6,838 nt of DNA, from positions 1 to 6,838 of the forward strand of contig JAHEMS010000192.1 of the NCBI GenBank assembly GCA_024643595.1, in the 5' to 3' direction. Source of the stretch: Bacteroidota bacterium (lineage in GTDB: Bacteria; Bacteroidota; Bacteroidia; Cytophagales; Cyclobacteriaceae). The notes beneath the pieces are model-generated. The model saw only the letters and a program-made list of their open reading frames with translations. It had not been told where the DNA came from and did not search any database. The position numbers were made by a program, and so were the translations under genes. Every line of letters begins with the position of its first letter. Position 1 is the stretch's first letter. Shown piece after piece: positions 1-6,116 of this stretch.

Positions 1-378
1 ATCTAGCGGCATGTAAATTCCATCGTTCATACCATAGCAGGCAAATACCCAGTCGGGTTTGCTTTGCTTGAGGACACGGGCGAGACGTTCGTGCAAGTCG
101 GGTCGCGGAAATTTTCCATCTGCATGATTAGGTTCCGACAAGCCTGAAACGGTTTCGCTCGGCAGGCCGATATTGATAAATTCCACCTGCAACGCAGGAT
201 AGTGCGCAACGAGATAGGCCTCCACATTCGTTATGTATTCTCCAGCGTAAGTAATACTATTTCCGATGAATAGAATACGTTTAACAGCTGAAGGAAAAGG
301 ACTGCCTGATTGTTTTTGAGCCATGGTAAACAACGGCACGATCAGGATCAAAATGAAAATGTGAATTCGGTAATTCAA
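1..378 (-). CDS. Secreted SGNH/GDSL-type hydrolase (C-terminal part missing)
   Basis: Probable exported esterase or lipase-like hydrolase of the SGNH fold; many relatives remove acyl groups from carbohydrates, but the substrate here is unknown. Only the first 126 codons are present; the gene runs off the left edge. Residues 1-20 form a signal peptide: an Arg/His start, an Ile/Leu-rich core at 7-17, and Met-Ala-Gln at the likely cleavage site. Block I is G39-N-S41-I-T after a beta strand (RILFI), with Ser41 the expected nucleophile and Asn replacing the usual Asp of GDS. Block II is near N69-I-G71, the oxyanion glycine. Block III is G116-M-N118-D119. The catalytic Asp/His of block V lies outside the window. 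No ATG fits upstream; the TTG at 378 is the only start giving a full signal peptide, whereas the internal ATG at codon 19 would destroy it. The gene follows the PAP2 gene by 23 bases on the same strand, so co-transcription is likely. The fold call is firm; the substrate is not. Confidence 0.85.
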   Translation of the reverse strand, partial: MNYRIHIFILILIVPLFTMAQKQSGSPFPSAVKRILFIGNSITYAGEYITNVEAYLVAHYPALQVEFINIGLPSETVSGLSEPNHADGKFPRPDLHERLARVLKQSKPDWVFACYGMNDGIYMPLD

Positions 379-401
379 TATATAGGATGAAAGAGTAAAT
401 A

Positions 402-1004
402 TTATTTCTTATTTTTTTTAGTAAGCCATTTTTGAGCTTGCCATGTCAACAGGGCAGATCCTGTTCCGATAAGTGCGCCTGCCAGTACATCGCTAGGATA
501 ATGAACTCCCAGGTACATTCTTGAATAACCCACAGCAACCGCATACGAATAGGAGGGAATGATCACGTACCATTTTGGAAATGCCAGTGTTAACGAAGTG
601 GCGGTAGCGAAAGCAAAATTGGTATGTCCGGAAGGAAAGGAATAACTGCCCGTTTCTGTTTTTTGATAAATGATTTCCGGGTAGGTGGTAAAAGGTCTTG
701 CCCGCTGAACAGTCAGTTTCAACGTGCTTGAAACGGCACCCGCCACCAGAAGTGTAATTCCTGTTTTATATGACTTAACTTTTACCTCCTGGTCATGTGT
801 GGCCAGACCAACGGCAAACATGGTTATAGGGGTTGCGAGACTAATGGGTGTAACCGTGTTTGAAATAAATTGCCATGCTTCGTCAGCCCTTGGATTGACG
901 GGTGAATTAATTTTATCAAGCCATTTCAGGTCGGTACTTTGACCAAAAGAAAAAGAGATTCTTATCAGTAGAATCAGGATTATATGAAGTCTGTAATGTT
1001 TCAA
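402..1004 (-). CDS. PAP2-family membrane phosphatase (phosphatidic acid phosphatase type 2 / BacA-independent type)
   Basis: Membrane-bound PAP2 superfamily acid phosphatase, a family that hydrolyses lipid phosphates such as phosphatidic acid or undecaprenyl pyrophosphate with an active site on the periplasmic side. All three signature motifs of this 200-residue protein are intact: K96-x6-R103-P104; P124-S-G-H127; and S161-R162-x5-H168-x3-D172, where H168 is the expected phospho-histidine nucleophile. An N-terminal hydrophobic segment (about 6-21, ending FGQ) looks like a cleavable signal. Hydrophobic stretches near 53-69, 80-100, 129-150, 150-160 and 173-190 would form the membrane core. The start is TTG; an in-frame stop at 1014-1016 rules out anything further upstream. 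The TTG overlaps the TGA of the preceding lipoprotein gene in a 4-base TTGA arrangement, which suggests translational coupling, and a weak AAGG lies 7 bases before it. The substrate cannot be read from sequence; undecaprenyl pyrophosphate recycling or lipid A/phospholipid dephosphorylation are both possible. Confidence 0.92.
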   Translation of the reverse strand: MKHYRLHIILILLIRISFSFGQSTDLKWLDKINSPVNPRADEAWQFISNTVTPISLATPITMFAVGLATHDQEVKVKSYKTGITLLVAGAVSSTLKLTVQRARPFTTYPEIIYQKTETGSYSFPSGHTNFAFATATSLTLAFPKWYVIIPSYSYAVAVGYSRMYLGVHYPSDVLAGALIGTGSALLTWQAQKWLTKKNKK

Positions 1005-1933
1005 TGAATGACCTTAAATATTCGGTAATCCAACAGCATTTCTTCAGCTTCTGGCATTCTTTGTTTGGCCAGGGATTCTTCGATGTAATATTTCACTCTG
1101 TTATACTGTCCTAAATGCTCCAGTAAAACGGCACAATTATAAGCAGCCATCGCTGCCACCGTTTTTTTTGCGGAGGTCATAAGTTTCTCGGATTGCTCAA
1201 ATGCGCTTTCAAAGTTGTATGCATCTATGTCGTCATTGACTTCTTTAAATTCCTTGGAAATGTAAAGATTGCGTTGTCGCTGTTCAGTATTGCTGAAAAA
1301 ACTTTTAAGATACATGTCTACATTGGCATAAATTCCATCGGCAGCATCTTCACTATTTTTGACCACATTAGGACCGGCCGCCAACAATCCACTTAATACA
1401 TTTCGTGAGCTATGAAATTTACGAACGGAGATTAAGGTATCAAACTGTTGCCCTGACCAATTGTGAAATGAGTATCTGACATCTACCAGGATGTCATAAA
1501 AAGCTTCCCGATTTTTTCCTCCATCAGTTTCCGTTACCACTACATCTGTCTGTTCAAAGTAGGCCTTGAAGAATTCTACAATAATCGCATGAGAGGCGAG
1601 ATGTTCTGTCATTAACGCTTTTATAATGCTGTCGCGTTGCAAGATCGGAACGGTGAAACCTTCCACGAAGGTGGAAGCAATTTCACTTCTGCGGCTGATT
1701 TCGTCGGACGTATGCCTTACGGTAAGATTAGCTAATTCATTAAACAGTTTTTCTTTATTGTCTCTTGTGGAAACCTCGTTAAGGTCATAGCCATTAGCTA
1801 CAACAATTTTTTGAGGTGGGGTCTTGAATTCCCTTGTAGGCAAGGTTACTATGCTATTGGTAAGCGTGCGTGGTACATAACAACCTGAACAGATGCATAT
1901 GATAAAGAAAAATGAAAAATGGTTCTTTAACAT
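1001..1933 (-). CDS. DUF6340-like lipoprotein with C-terminal TPR-like region
   Basis: Predicted envelope lipoprotein of unknown function, 310 residues. The N-terminus has a very hydrophobic Phe/Ile/Cys-rich core (6-15) followed by S16-G17-C18, a lipobox with an unusual Cys at -3, so Cys18 should be lipidated. The body begins with a 'P-x-K-I-V-V-A-N' strand, continues with an alpha/beta section containing 'YDILVDVRYSFHNW', and ends with helices whose Ala and Leu spacing (about 225-300, with 'AAMAAYNCAVLLEHLGQY') resembles tetratricopeptide repeats. This order matches Bacteroidota DUF6340 lipoproteins as I remember them; a profile search was not possible. I chose the ATG at 1933 because it gives a compact lipoprotein signal; a TTG 15 bases upstream would add only five residues. 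It heads a minus-strand operon with the PAP2 and SGNH genes. An A8 run lies in the coding strand near 1162-1169 at the Lys-Lys codons. The lipoprotein call is stronger than the family name. Confidence 0.68.
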   Translation of the reverse strand: MLKNHFSFFFIICICSGCYVPRTLTNSIVTLPTREFKTPPQKIVVANGYDLNEVSTRDNKEKLFNELANLTVRHTSDEISRRSEIASTFVEGFTVPILQRDSIIKALMTEHLASHAIIVEFFKAYFEQTDVVVTETDGGKNREAFYDILVDVRYSFHNWSGQQFDTLISVRKFHSSRNVLSGLLAAGPNVVKNSEDAADGIYANVDMYLKSFFSNTEQRQRNLYISKEFKEVNDDIDAYNFESAFEQSEKLMTSAKKTVAAMAAYNCAVLLEHLGQYNRVKYYIEESLAKQRMPEAEEMLLDYRIFKVIH

Positions 1934-1959
1934 AATCGTATATGACAATTAATTTCTGT

Positions 1960-1991
1960 ATAAAGTAACCTACTTGTATGATTATTTCAAA
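1960..1991 (-). promoter_or_regulatory. Candidate Bacteroidota-type promoter for the lipoprotein-PAP2-SGNH operon
   Basis: On the minus strand, TTTG at 1991-1988 is followed after 20 bases by TACTTTAT at 1967-1960. This resembles the Bacteroidota sigma-ABfr consensus (TTTG at -33, TAnnTTTG at -7), with the final two bases of the -7 box not matching. Transcription would begin about 20 bases before the ATG at 1933, leaving a short leader. This is pattern matching in an AT-rich spacer and is therefore weak. Confidence 0.25.
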
Positions 1992-2027
1992 TGGAAGATT
2001 AAATATCATGCGTTCTTTCTATATCGC

Positions 2028-2056
2028 TTGAAATAGTTAAGGCAAATGGCGAATTT
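2028..2056 (+). promoter_or_regulatory. Weak candidate promoter for the NIF3-like gene
   Basis: TTG at 2028-2030 and CGAATTTG at 2049-2056 are 18 bases apart, a spacing that suits the Bacteroidota -33/-7 promoter type. However, the TA of the -7 box is replaced by CG. The gene must have its own promoter somewhere in this 153-base divergent spacer, and this is the best match I can see. The start codon has no Shine-Dalgarno sequence in front of it. Confidence 0.15.
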
Positions 2057-2086
2057 GTAGATATCTATTCATACAAAATCATTGAG

Positions 2087-2986
2087 ATGGAATATACAGG
2101 AAGAAGGAAATTCTTAATTGATGCAACTAAGGCGGCAGGCTCTGCCGTAATCTTGGCCTCACCAATTAGCAATCTTGCAGCGATTCAACCTACAGATACC
2201 TGGACGGTGGGGCAAATCATGGATTTGTTCATTAACGATGTTCCAGGCGGACTAATCCCCAATACGGTAGACGTCTTGCATGCGGGTGATCGGGACATGC
2301 AGGTAACAGGAATTATTACCACTATGTTTGCCACCGTTGAAGTAATTCGAAAAGCCATTGACCTGAATGCCAACTTCATTATCCCGCATGAACCAACATA
2401 TTATAATCACGCCGGTAAAGCGGATTGGGTAGAGGGCCTTGATATTTATAAGTTTAAGTCGGAATTATTAAAAAAACACAATATCGCTATCTGGCGAAAT
2501 CATGATCATATTCACCGTCATTTTCCGGATGGCGTGAGGTCAGGAGTAATTTCTAAGTTAGGTTGGGATAAATACTTTGACCCAAAGAATAACCAGGTTG
2601 TTGTCATTCCAGAGATCCCACTTGAAAAGTTGATTGAGCACATCAAACAAAAATTAGGGATAACTATGCTTCGCTACATGGGTGACCTGGCTCAGCCATG
2701 CCGTAAAATTTTATTTAACCCGGGCTTTAACACCGGTAGTATTGTTATCCCGGTGATAGAGCGCGAGAAACCTGACGTGGTACTGGGTGGTGAATTTCAT
2801 GAATGGGAAACACCTGAATATGTCCGTGATTTACAGCTAAGCGGTCATCCGATTTCCATGGTAATCATGGGCCATGCTGACAGTGAAGAACCAGGATCTG
2901 AGTATATGGCACAGTGGCTCAAAGAAAATGTGAAAGGGGTTAACGTAACCCATGTGCCCGCTAAAAACCCGTTGTCATTCATGTAA
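2087..2986 (+). CDS. Tat-exported NIF3-like dinuclear metal-centre protein
   Basis: Member of the NIF3 (YbgI / DUF34) superfamily, hexameric proteins with a two-metal centre; the biochemical role is poorly defined even for well-studied members. Length is 299 residues. Residues 1-32 form a twin-arginine signal: G5-R6-R7-K-F-L, an Ala-rich hydrophobic stretch, then Leu-Ala-Ala. The mature part shows the family order: 'AGDRDMQVTGI' (66-76), a 'T-x-E-V-I-R-K-A-I' helix (83-91), I98-I-P-H101-E102-P, then N138-H-D140-H-I-H, D230-x4-G-G-E236, and finally G262-H263-A-D-S-E267. By comparison with YbgI, H101, D140, H263 and E267 align with metal ligands; the usual His-His pair is His-Glu here (H101-E102). 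No PII/CutA-like insert of the longer family members is obvious. Canonical NIF3 proteins are cytosolic, so a Tat signal is notable and would fit export with metals already loaded. The gene stands alone, divergent from the left operon and convergent with the glycoside hydrolase gene. Family call strong; function unknown. Confidence 0.88.
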   Translation: MEYTGRRKFLIDATKAAGSAVILASPISNLAAIQPTDTWTVGQIMDLFINDVPGGLIPNTVDVLHAGDRDMQVTGIITTMFATVEVIRKAIDLNANFIIPHEPTYYNHAGKADWVEGLDIYKFKSELLKKHNIAIWRNHDHIHRHFPDGVRSGVISKLGWDKYFDPKNNQVVVIPEIPLEKLIEHIKQKLGITMLRYMGDLAQPCRKILFNPGFNTGSIVIPVIEREKPDVVLGGEFHEWETPEYVRDLQLSGHPISMVIMGHADSEEPGSEYMAQWLKENVKGVNVTHVPAKNPLSFM

Positions 2987-3043
2987 AAAGGATAATAGTA
3001 GTAAGTGGCTTGTTGTTCTAAGATGTTATTTGGATTATGTGAT

Positions 3044-5239
3044 TTAATCGTTCGCGATCAATACCCAATTGTAACTGTTTGCATCAATGTTTATAGTAAC
3101 CTCGGCTTCATAATTACGATTCAGGCTATACTCTTTGGCGGTTCCATCTTTCTCAGCAATACTTACCTTATTTGTCAATCCCGTATAATATAAGGGTAGT
3201 TTAATTTTACGTGTAATATTTTCATTCGTAGGATTATAGAATAATGCAAATCCTTTTTGTTTTAACATAGGATTTACGTGCATGATGCCGTCCCAATCAC
3301 GGCCATCAGCTCTCCGCAAATGAATAATATCAGAGTTCAATATTTCTCTGTATTGCTTATACCAGGAAATGGTATTGATAACTATTTGCTTCGTCGCGTC
3401 GGTGTCATATAATCGTGGACCCCGATAGCAGGCCTGTACTCCCGCTCCATAATATTGGACCATCAGTTGTTCATAATCGGTGAGGTGTTCTTTCAACGGC
3501 TCAAGCACTGCTTCAGGTCCCCCCCCTTGATATTTCGTCAACGGCACAAAGCCCCAACCCATGGAAGGTGTTTTTTCAAACGTGCCATCGTAGATATTTT
3601 GCCGATTTAAGATTTTCTGCTGCTCACGAGAGAGCGAAAAATTCACTTCGCGATAACCGATGGCAATTTTATGCGTGCCATCCAGAAAGTACCAGTCGGG
3701 AGCATTGATATATACCCCATATTCATTCAGCCAACGATACAATTCTTTTTGTATTTCCATTTGCCTCCATTGGCTATCATCCAATCCGGCGTGGCCGGGG
3801 TGTTTGGTAGAAGCACACACATCACCGGGGTAGGGACCATCATTCTCCCAGATGTCGAAACCAGTTTGCTTATAGAATGATTTAATCTTATCGCGATAGG
3901 CGAGTCCCCACTTACTGCCAAAGCAAGGCGCATTACCAAAGAAGGCACCTCCCGGTTTCCCTGTCCTGGCATCGATCACATCATCTTCATCACTAATTCT
4001 TCTACTACTGAAGAGAGAATATCCGCCAATGAGTATTCCTTTATCGTGCGCGTATTTTGCTAAGCTGGTCCAGCGCTTGATATTTTCAGGAGTGTTATCT
4101 TCCATATTAAGGTGACTACCAAAGCTAAGGATCATGGCTTCGTATCCGGTGGCAGCACATTGATCAATGGCGGTTTTTACTTCTTCGTCATTCTTACTTA
4201 CCAGGTGCATGAAGATTGGATTCTGTGTTGTCCATGGGGCAACGGTGCGATACATTTTGCGGATGGCAAGACCTCTGCGCTCACGGTCATAACTGTCCAT
4301 CAATAGTTCATGTGTGCGCACCGATTTAAATATTTCTCCTGGTTTTAACTCCAGCGCTTTCGCTTTTTCAGGATACACGGCGAGGACGCAGGGCGTTTGA
4401 TAGTTGTAATTGACTTGTGAAGTGTAGGTTGAATCAATATTCCAATGGGTAGTCTGATCGCTGATATCGTAACGCATGGCGTTATTAAAGGCGTAATTCG
4501 TTTCTACATAAATACCGTGCTGTTTTTTCATTTGCTCAGGAGAGCCTACCACGGCGCTTTCTTCTTCTACCAGTCCGAGAAGTTCATTGACTACGCGGTT
4601 AAGGATAAACACTTGATTGGATTTATTTTCTATCGATACCCATTTTACAATAAGAGGTATGCCATCATATAATTCGTAATGCACATTAATCAGGAGATCT
4701 TGCAATTCAGAAAGGGGAGACTTGAAATGAAAGGTGAGCACTTTTCCAGTTGGATTTTTTGTATTCGGGTACCACGTCTTCGCTTTCCAGTTGACGAATG
4801 GGATAATAGCAGAGATGGAATAATCGGTAAATACAAAATCATTTTTACCTGTTTCATAATTAGTTACCCATTGGGGAAGTAAATACGCTTTTTCCTCTTG
4901 CCCCTTTACTCCACCAACATCATAACGTTTATTATCGATGGTAATTTGAGCTTCAGGATTTATGGCCCTCAGTAGTTGCTGGCCATTGGTCATATTGGTA
5001 TAATCAATACAGGCAATGTTTGGCGAGATTCTAAATACACGTTTTACCAGCCCATTGTATAACACAAGATCTTTTTTATCGGTAGATTGATAGACATCTG
5101 CTTTTATGGTAAGAGGCTTTACAAGCCAGTCGTTGTTGGTATATTCATTTAATTGATCAGACCATTGTGGCAGTGAATTTTGCTGAGCAGCAACGTTTAT
5201 GCAAACTGTAAAAAATAATAGTGATAGAATTCTTGTCAT
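3044..5239 (-). CDS. Secreted glycoside hydrolase-like protein, probably alpha-galactosidase superfamily (clan GH-D-like)
   Basis: Large exported protein of 731 residues, likely to act on a glycan in the periplasm or outside the cell. Residues 1-19 are a signal peptide ending A-A-Q. Residues about 40-330 look like a beta-rich supersandwich ('ITIDNKRYDVGG', 'IPLIVKWVSIENKS'). The centre (about 335-610) reads as an (alpha/beta) barrel, with strand-like segments 'GYEAMILSFGS' (365-375), 'GILIGGYSLF' (401-410), F461-D-I-W-E-N-D467-G-P-Y-P-G-D473 and 'YINAPDWYFLDG' (510-521). The last 100 residues ('KGFALFYNPT', then 'YNWVLI') form a small beta domain, as in GH36/GH27-like enzymes. D467 or D462 is the best nucleophile candidate by position, but I cannot name the acid/base residue. 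The start ATG is clear and gives the signal peptide; no Shine-Dalgarno is seen. It is divergent from the SDR/PIG-L pair. It may belong to an uncharacterised glycosidase family often labelled alpha-galactosidase. The enzyme class is likely; the specificity is unproven. Confidence 0.62.
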   Translation of the reverse strand: MTRILSLLFFTVCINVAAQQNSLPQWSDQLNEYTNNDWLVKPLTIKADVYQSTDKKDLVLYNGLVKRVFRISPNIACIDYTNMTNGQQLLRAINPEAQITIDNKRYDVGGVKGQEEKAYLLPQWVTNYETGKNDFVFTDYSISAIIPFVNWKAKTWYPNTKNPTGKVLTFHFKSPLSELQDLLINVHYELYDGIPLIVKWVSIENKSNQVFILNRVVNELLGLVEEESAVVGSPEQMKKQHGIYVETNYAFNNAMRYDISDQTTHWNIDSTYTSQVNYNYQTPCVLAVYPEKAKALELKPGEIFKSVRTHELLMDSYDRERRGLAIRKMYRTVAPWTTQNPIFMHLVSKNDEEVKTAIDQCAATGYEAMILSFGSHLNMEDNTPENIKRWTSLAKYAHDKGILIGGYSLFSSRRISDEDDVIDARTGKPGGAFFGNAPCFGSKWGLAYRDKIKSFYKQTGFDIWENDGPYPGDVCASTKHPGHAGLDDSQWRQMEIQKELYRWLNEYGVYINAPDWYFLDGTHKIAIGYREVNFSLSREQQKILNRQNIYDGTFEKTPSMGWGFVPLTKYQGGGPEAVLEPLKEHLTDYEQLMVQYYGAGVQACYRGPRLYDTDATKQIVINTISWYKQYREILNSDIIHLRRADGRDWDGIMHVNPMLKQKGFALFYNPTNENITRKIKLPLYYTGLTNKVSIAEKDGTAKEYSLNRNYEAEVTINIDANSYNWVLIAND
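3519..3526 (-). repeat. Eight-base poly-G tract inside the glycoside hydrolase gene
   Basis: The coding (minus) strand has eight consecutive G at codons 572-574 (Gly-Gly-Gly, between Gln571 and Pro575). The frame is intact here. Gain or loss of one base would shift the frame and remove the last part of the barrel and the C-terminal domain. Confidence 0.95.
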
Positions 5240-5279
5240 ACAGTAATATTAAGGTAAAATCGCAAAGAGAAAAAGCGGA

Positions 5280-5304
5280 ATCCGACGGCATGGAACGGTC
5301 GGAT
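5280..5304. promoter_or_regulatory. Seven-bp inverted repeat in the divergent spacer, candidate operator
   Basis: ATCCGAC at 5280-5286 is repeated inverted as GTCGGAT at 5298-5304, with an 11-base spacer. The arms are perfect and are GC-richer than the surrounding AT-rich spacer. The site lies 41 bases upstream of the glycoside hydrolase ATG (minus strand) and 17 bases upstream of the preferred SDR ATG at 5321, so a dimeric regulator bound here could control both directions. There is no U-tract after either arm, so it is not a terminator. No regulator gene is in the window. Confidence 0.4.
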
Positions 5305-5320
5305 GCTAAATATTAATGAC

Positions 5321-6079
5321 ATGAGACTAAAGGGAAAAACTGCCATTGTCACCGGGGCAACCAGTGGCATGGGTAAAGGCATAGCAGAACGATTTGCGAA
5401 AGAGGGTGCATCACTAATTTTAAGTGGCCGAGACGTGCCGCGCGGCCAAGAACTCGAAAAGCAATTGAAGCAAAATGATGGCCGTGCTGTATTTGTGCCC
5501 GGGGATGTCAGCGAAATGGCTGTAAATCAAAAGCTGGTTGAGGAAGCCATTCATCATTTTGGGAGGCTGGATATAGTTTCTACGAATGCTGGAAAGTTAG
5601 GATTAGGGTCTGTTACTGAAATCTCCGTGGATGACTGGAATGAAACAATCGGAACCAATCTGAATGCTGTTTTCTACCTGTGCCGATATGCAATTCCTGA
5701 AATGCAAAAGTGTGGAAAAGGGATGGTCCTGATAAACAGTTCAATTGCCGCCTTTAAAAGTTTCCCCAATCATGCCGCCTATTGCGCAAGCAAAGCCGCA
5801 TTAATTGCTCTTGTTAAGGAGATGGCGTTGGACTATGGACCAACTATTCGCGTCAATGCTATGTGTCCTGGCCCGGTAGATACACCTTTGATCTGGGATT
5901 CAGCGAAAGCTTTCGAAAATCCTGAAACTATCGTTCAGCAAACGGCTAATAATACGCTGATGAAACGCCTGGGAAAACCCGAAGACATTGCTTCATTAGC
6001 CCTATTTCTTGTTTCGGATGAAGCTTCATGGATTACGGGTTCAGCATTTACAATTGATGGAGGAATATTAACAAAATAA
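5321..6079 (+). CDS. Classical short-chain dehydrogenase/reductase (SDR)
   Basis: Cytosolic NAD(P)-dependent oxidoreductase of the classical SDR family, 252 residues and normal for the family; it should oxidise a hydroxyl or reduce a carbonyl group. The dinucleotide motif is T11-G-A-T-S-G16-M-G18. The acidic/adenine motif is D62-V63. The usual NNAG is T88-N89-A-G91, with the first Asn changed to Thr. The catalytic residues are N113, S141, Y154 and K158 (Y-C-A-S-K). P183-G184 follows strand 6, and the C-terminal 'TGSAFTIDGG' is typical of FabG-like members. Arg37 at the end of strand 2 (S-G-R) favours NADP(H). I start at the ATG at 5321, giving the family-standard 'MRLKGKTAIVTG'; the ATG at 5303 adds six residues and lies inside the inverted repeat. 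The PIG-L gene follows after 37 bases, probably in the same transcript. A sugar or sugar-derived alcohol is a plausible substrate from the neighbours, but FabG-like sequence alone cannot settle it. Confidence 0.9.
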   Translation: MRLKGKTAIVTGATSGMGKGIAERFAKEGASLILSGRDVPRGQELEKQLKQNDGRAVFVPGDVSEMAVNQKLVEEAIHHFGRLDIVSTNAGKLGLGSVTEISVDDWNETIGTNLNAVFYLCRYAIPEMQKCGKGMVLINSSIAAFKSFPNHAAYCASKAALIALVKEMALDYGPTIRVNAMCPGPVDTPLIWDSAKAFENPETIVQQTANNTLMKRLGKPEDIASLALFLVSDEASWITGSAFTIDGGILTK

Positions 6080-6116
6080 TAATACTGTGACACTGTCTGG
6101 CCCAAGATTGAAAGCG

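Noticed and set aside
27..227. 66-codon minus-strand reading frame
   Set aside because: It overlaps the SGNH hydrolase in another frame; the hydrolase has a signal peptide and three conserved blocks, the short frame has nothing recognisable.
1934..1948. TTG start five codons upstream in the lipoprotein gene
   Set aside because: The ATG at 1933 gives a compact lipoprotein signal; the extension adds polar residues before it.
3047..3058. Small palindrome ATCG-TTCG-CGAT at the 3' end of the glycosidase gene, between convergent genes
   Set aside because: The stem is only 4 bp, lies within the last codons, and no T-run follows on either strand, so it is not a credible terminator. I see no other terminator in the 57-base convergent gap.
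3727..3972. 81-codon minus-strand reading frame inside the glycosidase gene
   Set aside because: It is an out-of-frame shadow of the barrel-coding region with no start context or motif.
5303..5320. Upstream ATG giving a six-residue N-terminal extension of the SDR
   Set aside because: SDR proteins typically begin just before the K-x-A-x-V-T-G strand, which the ATG at 5321 provides; the upstream ATG overlaps the inverted repeat and has no ribosome binding site.
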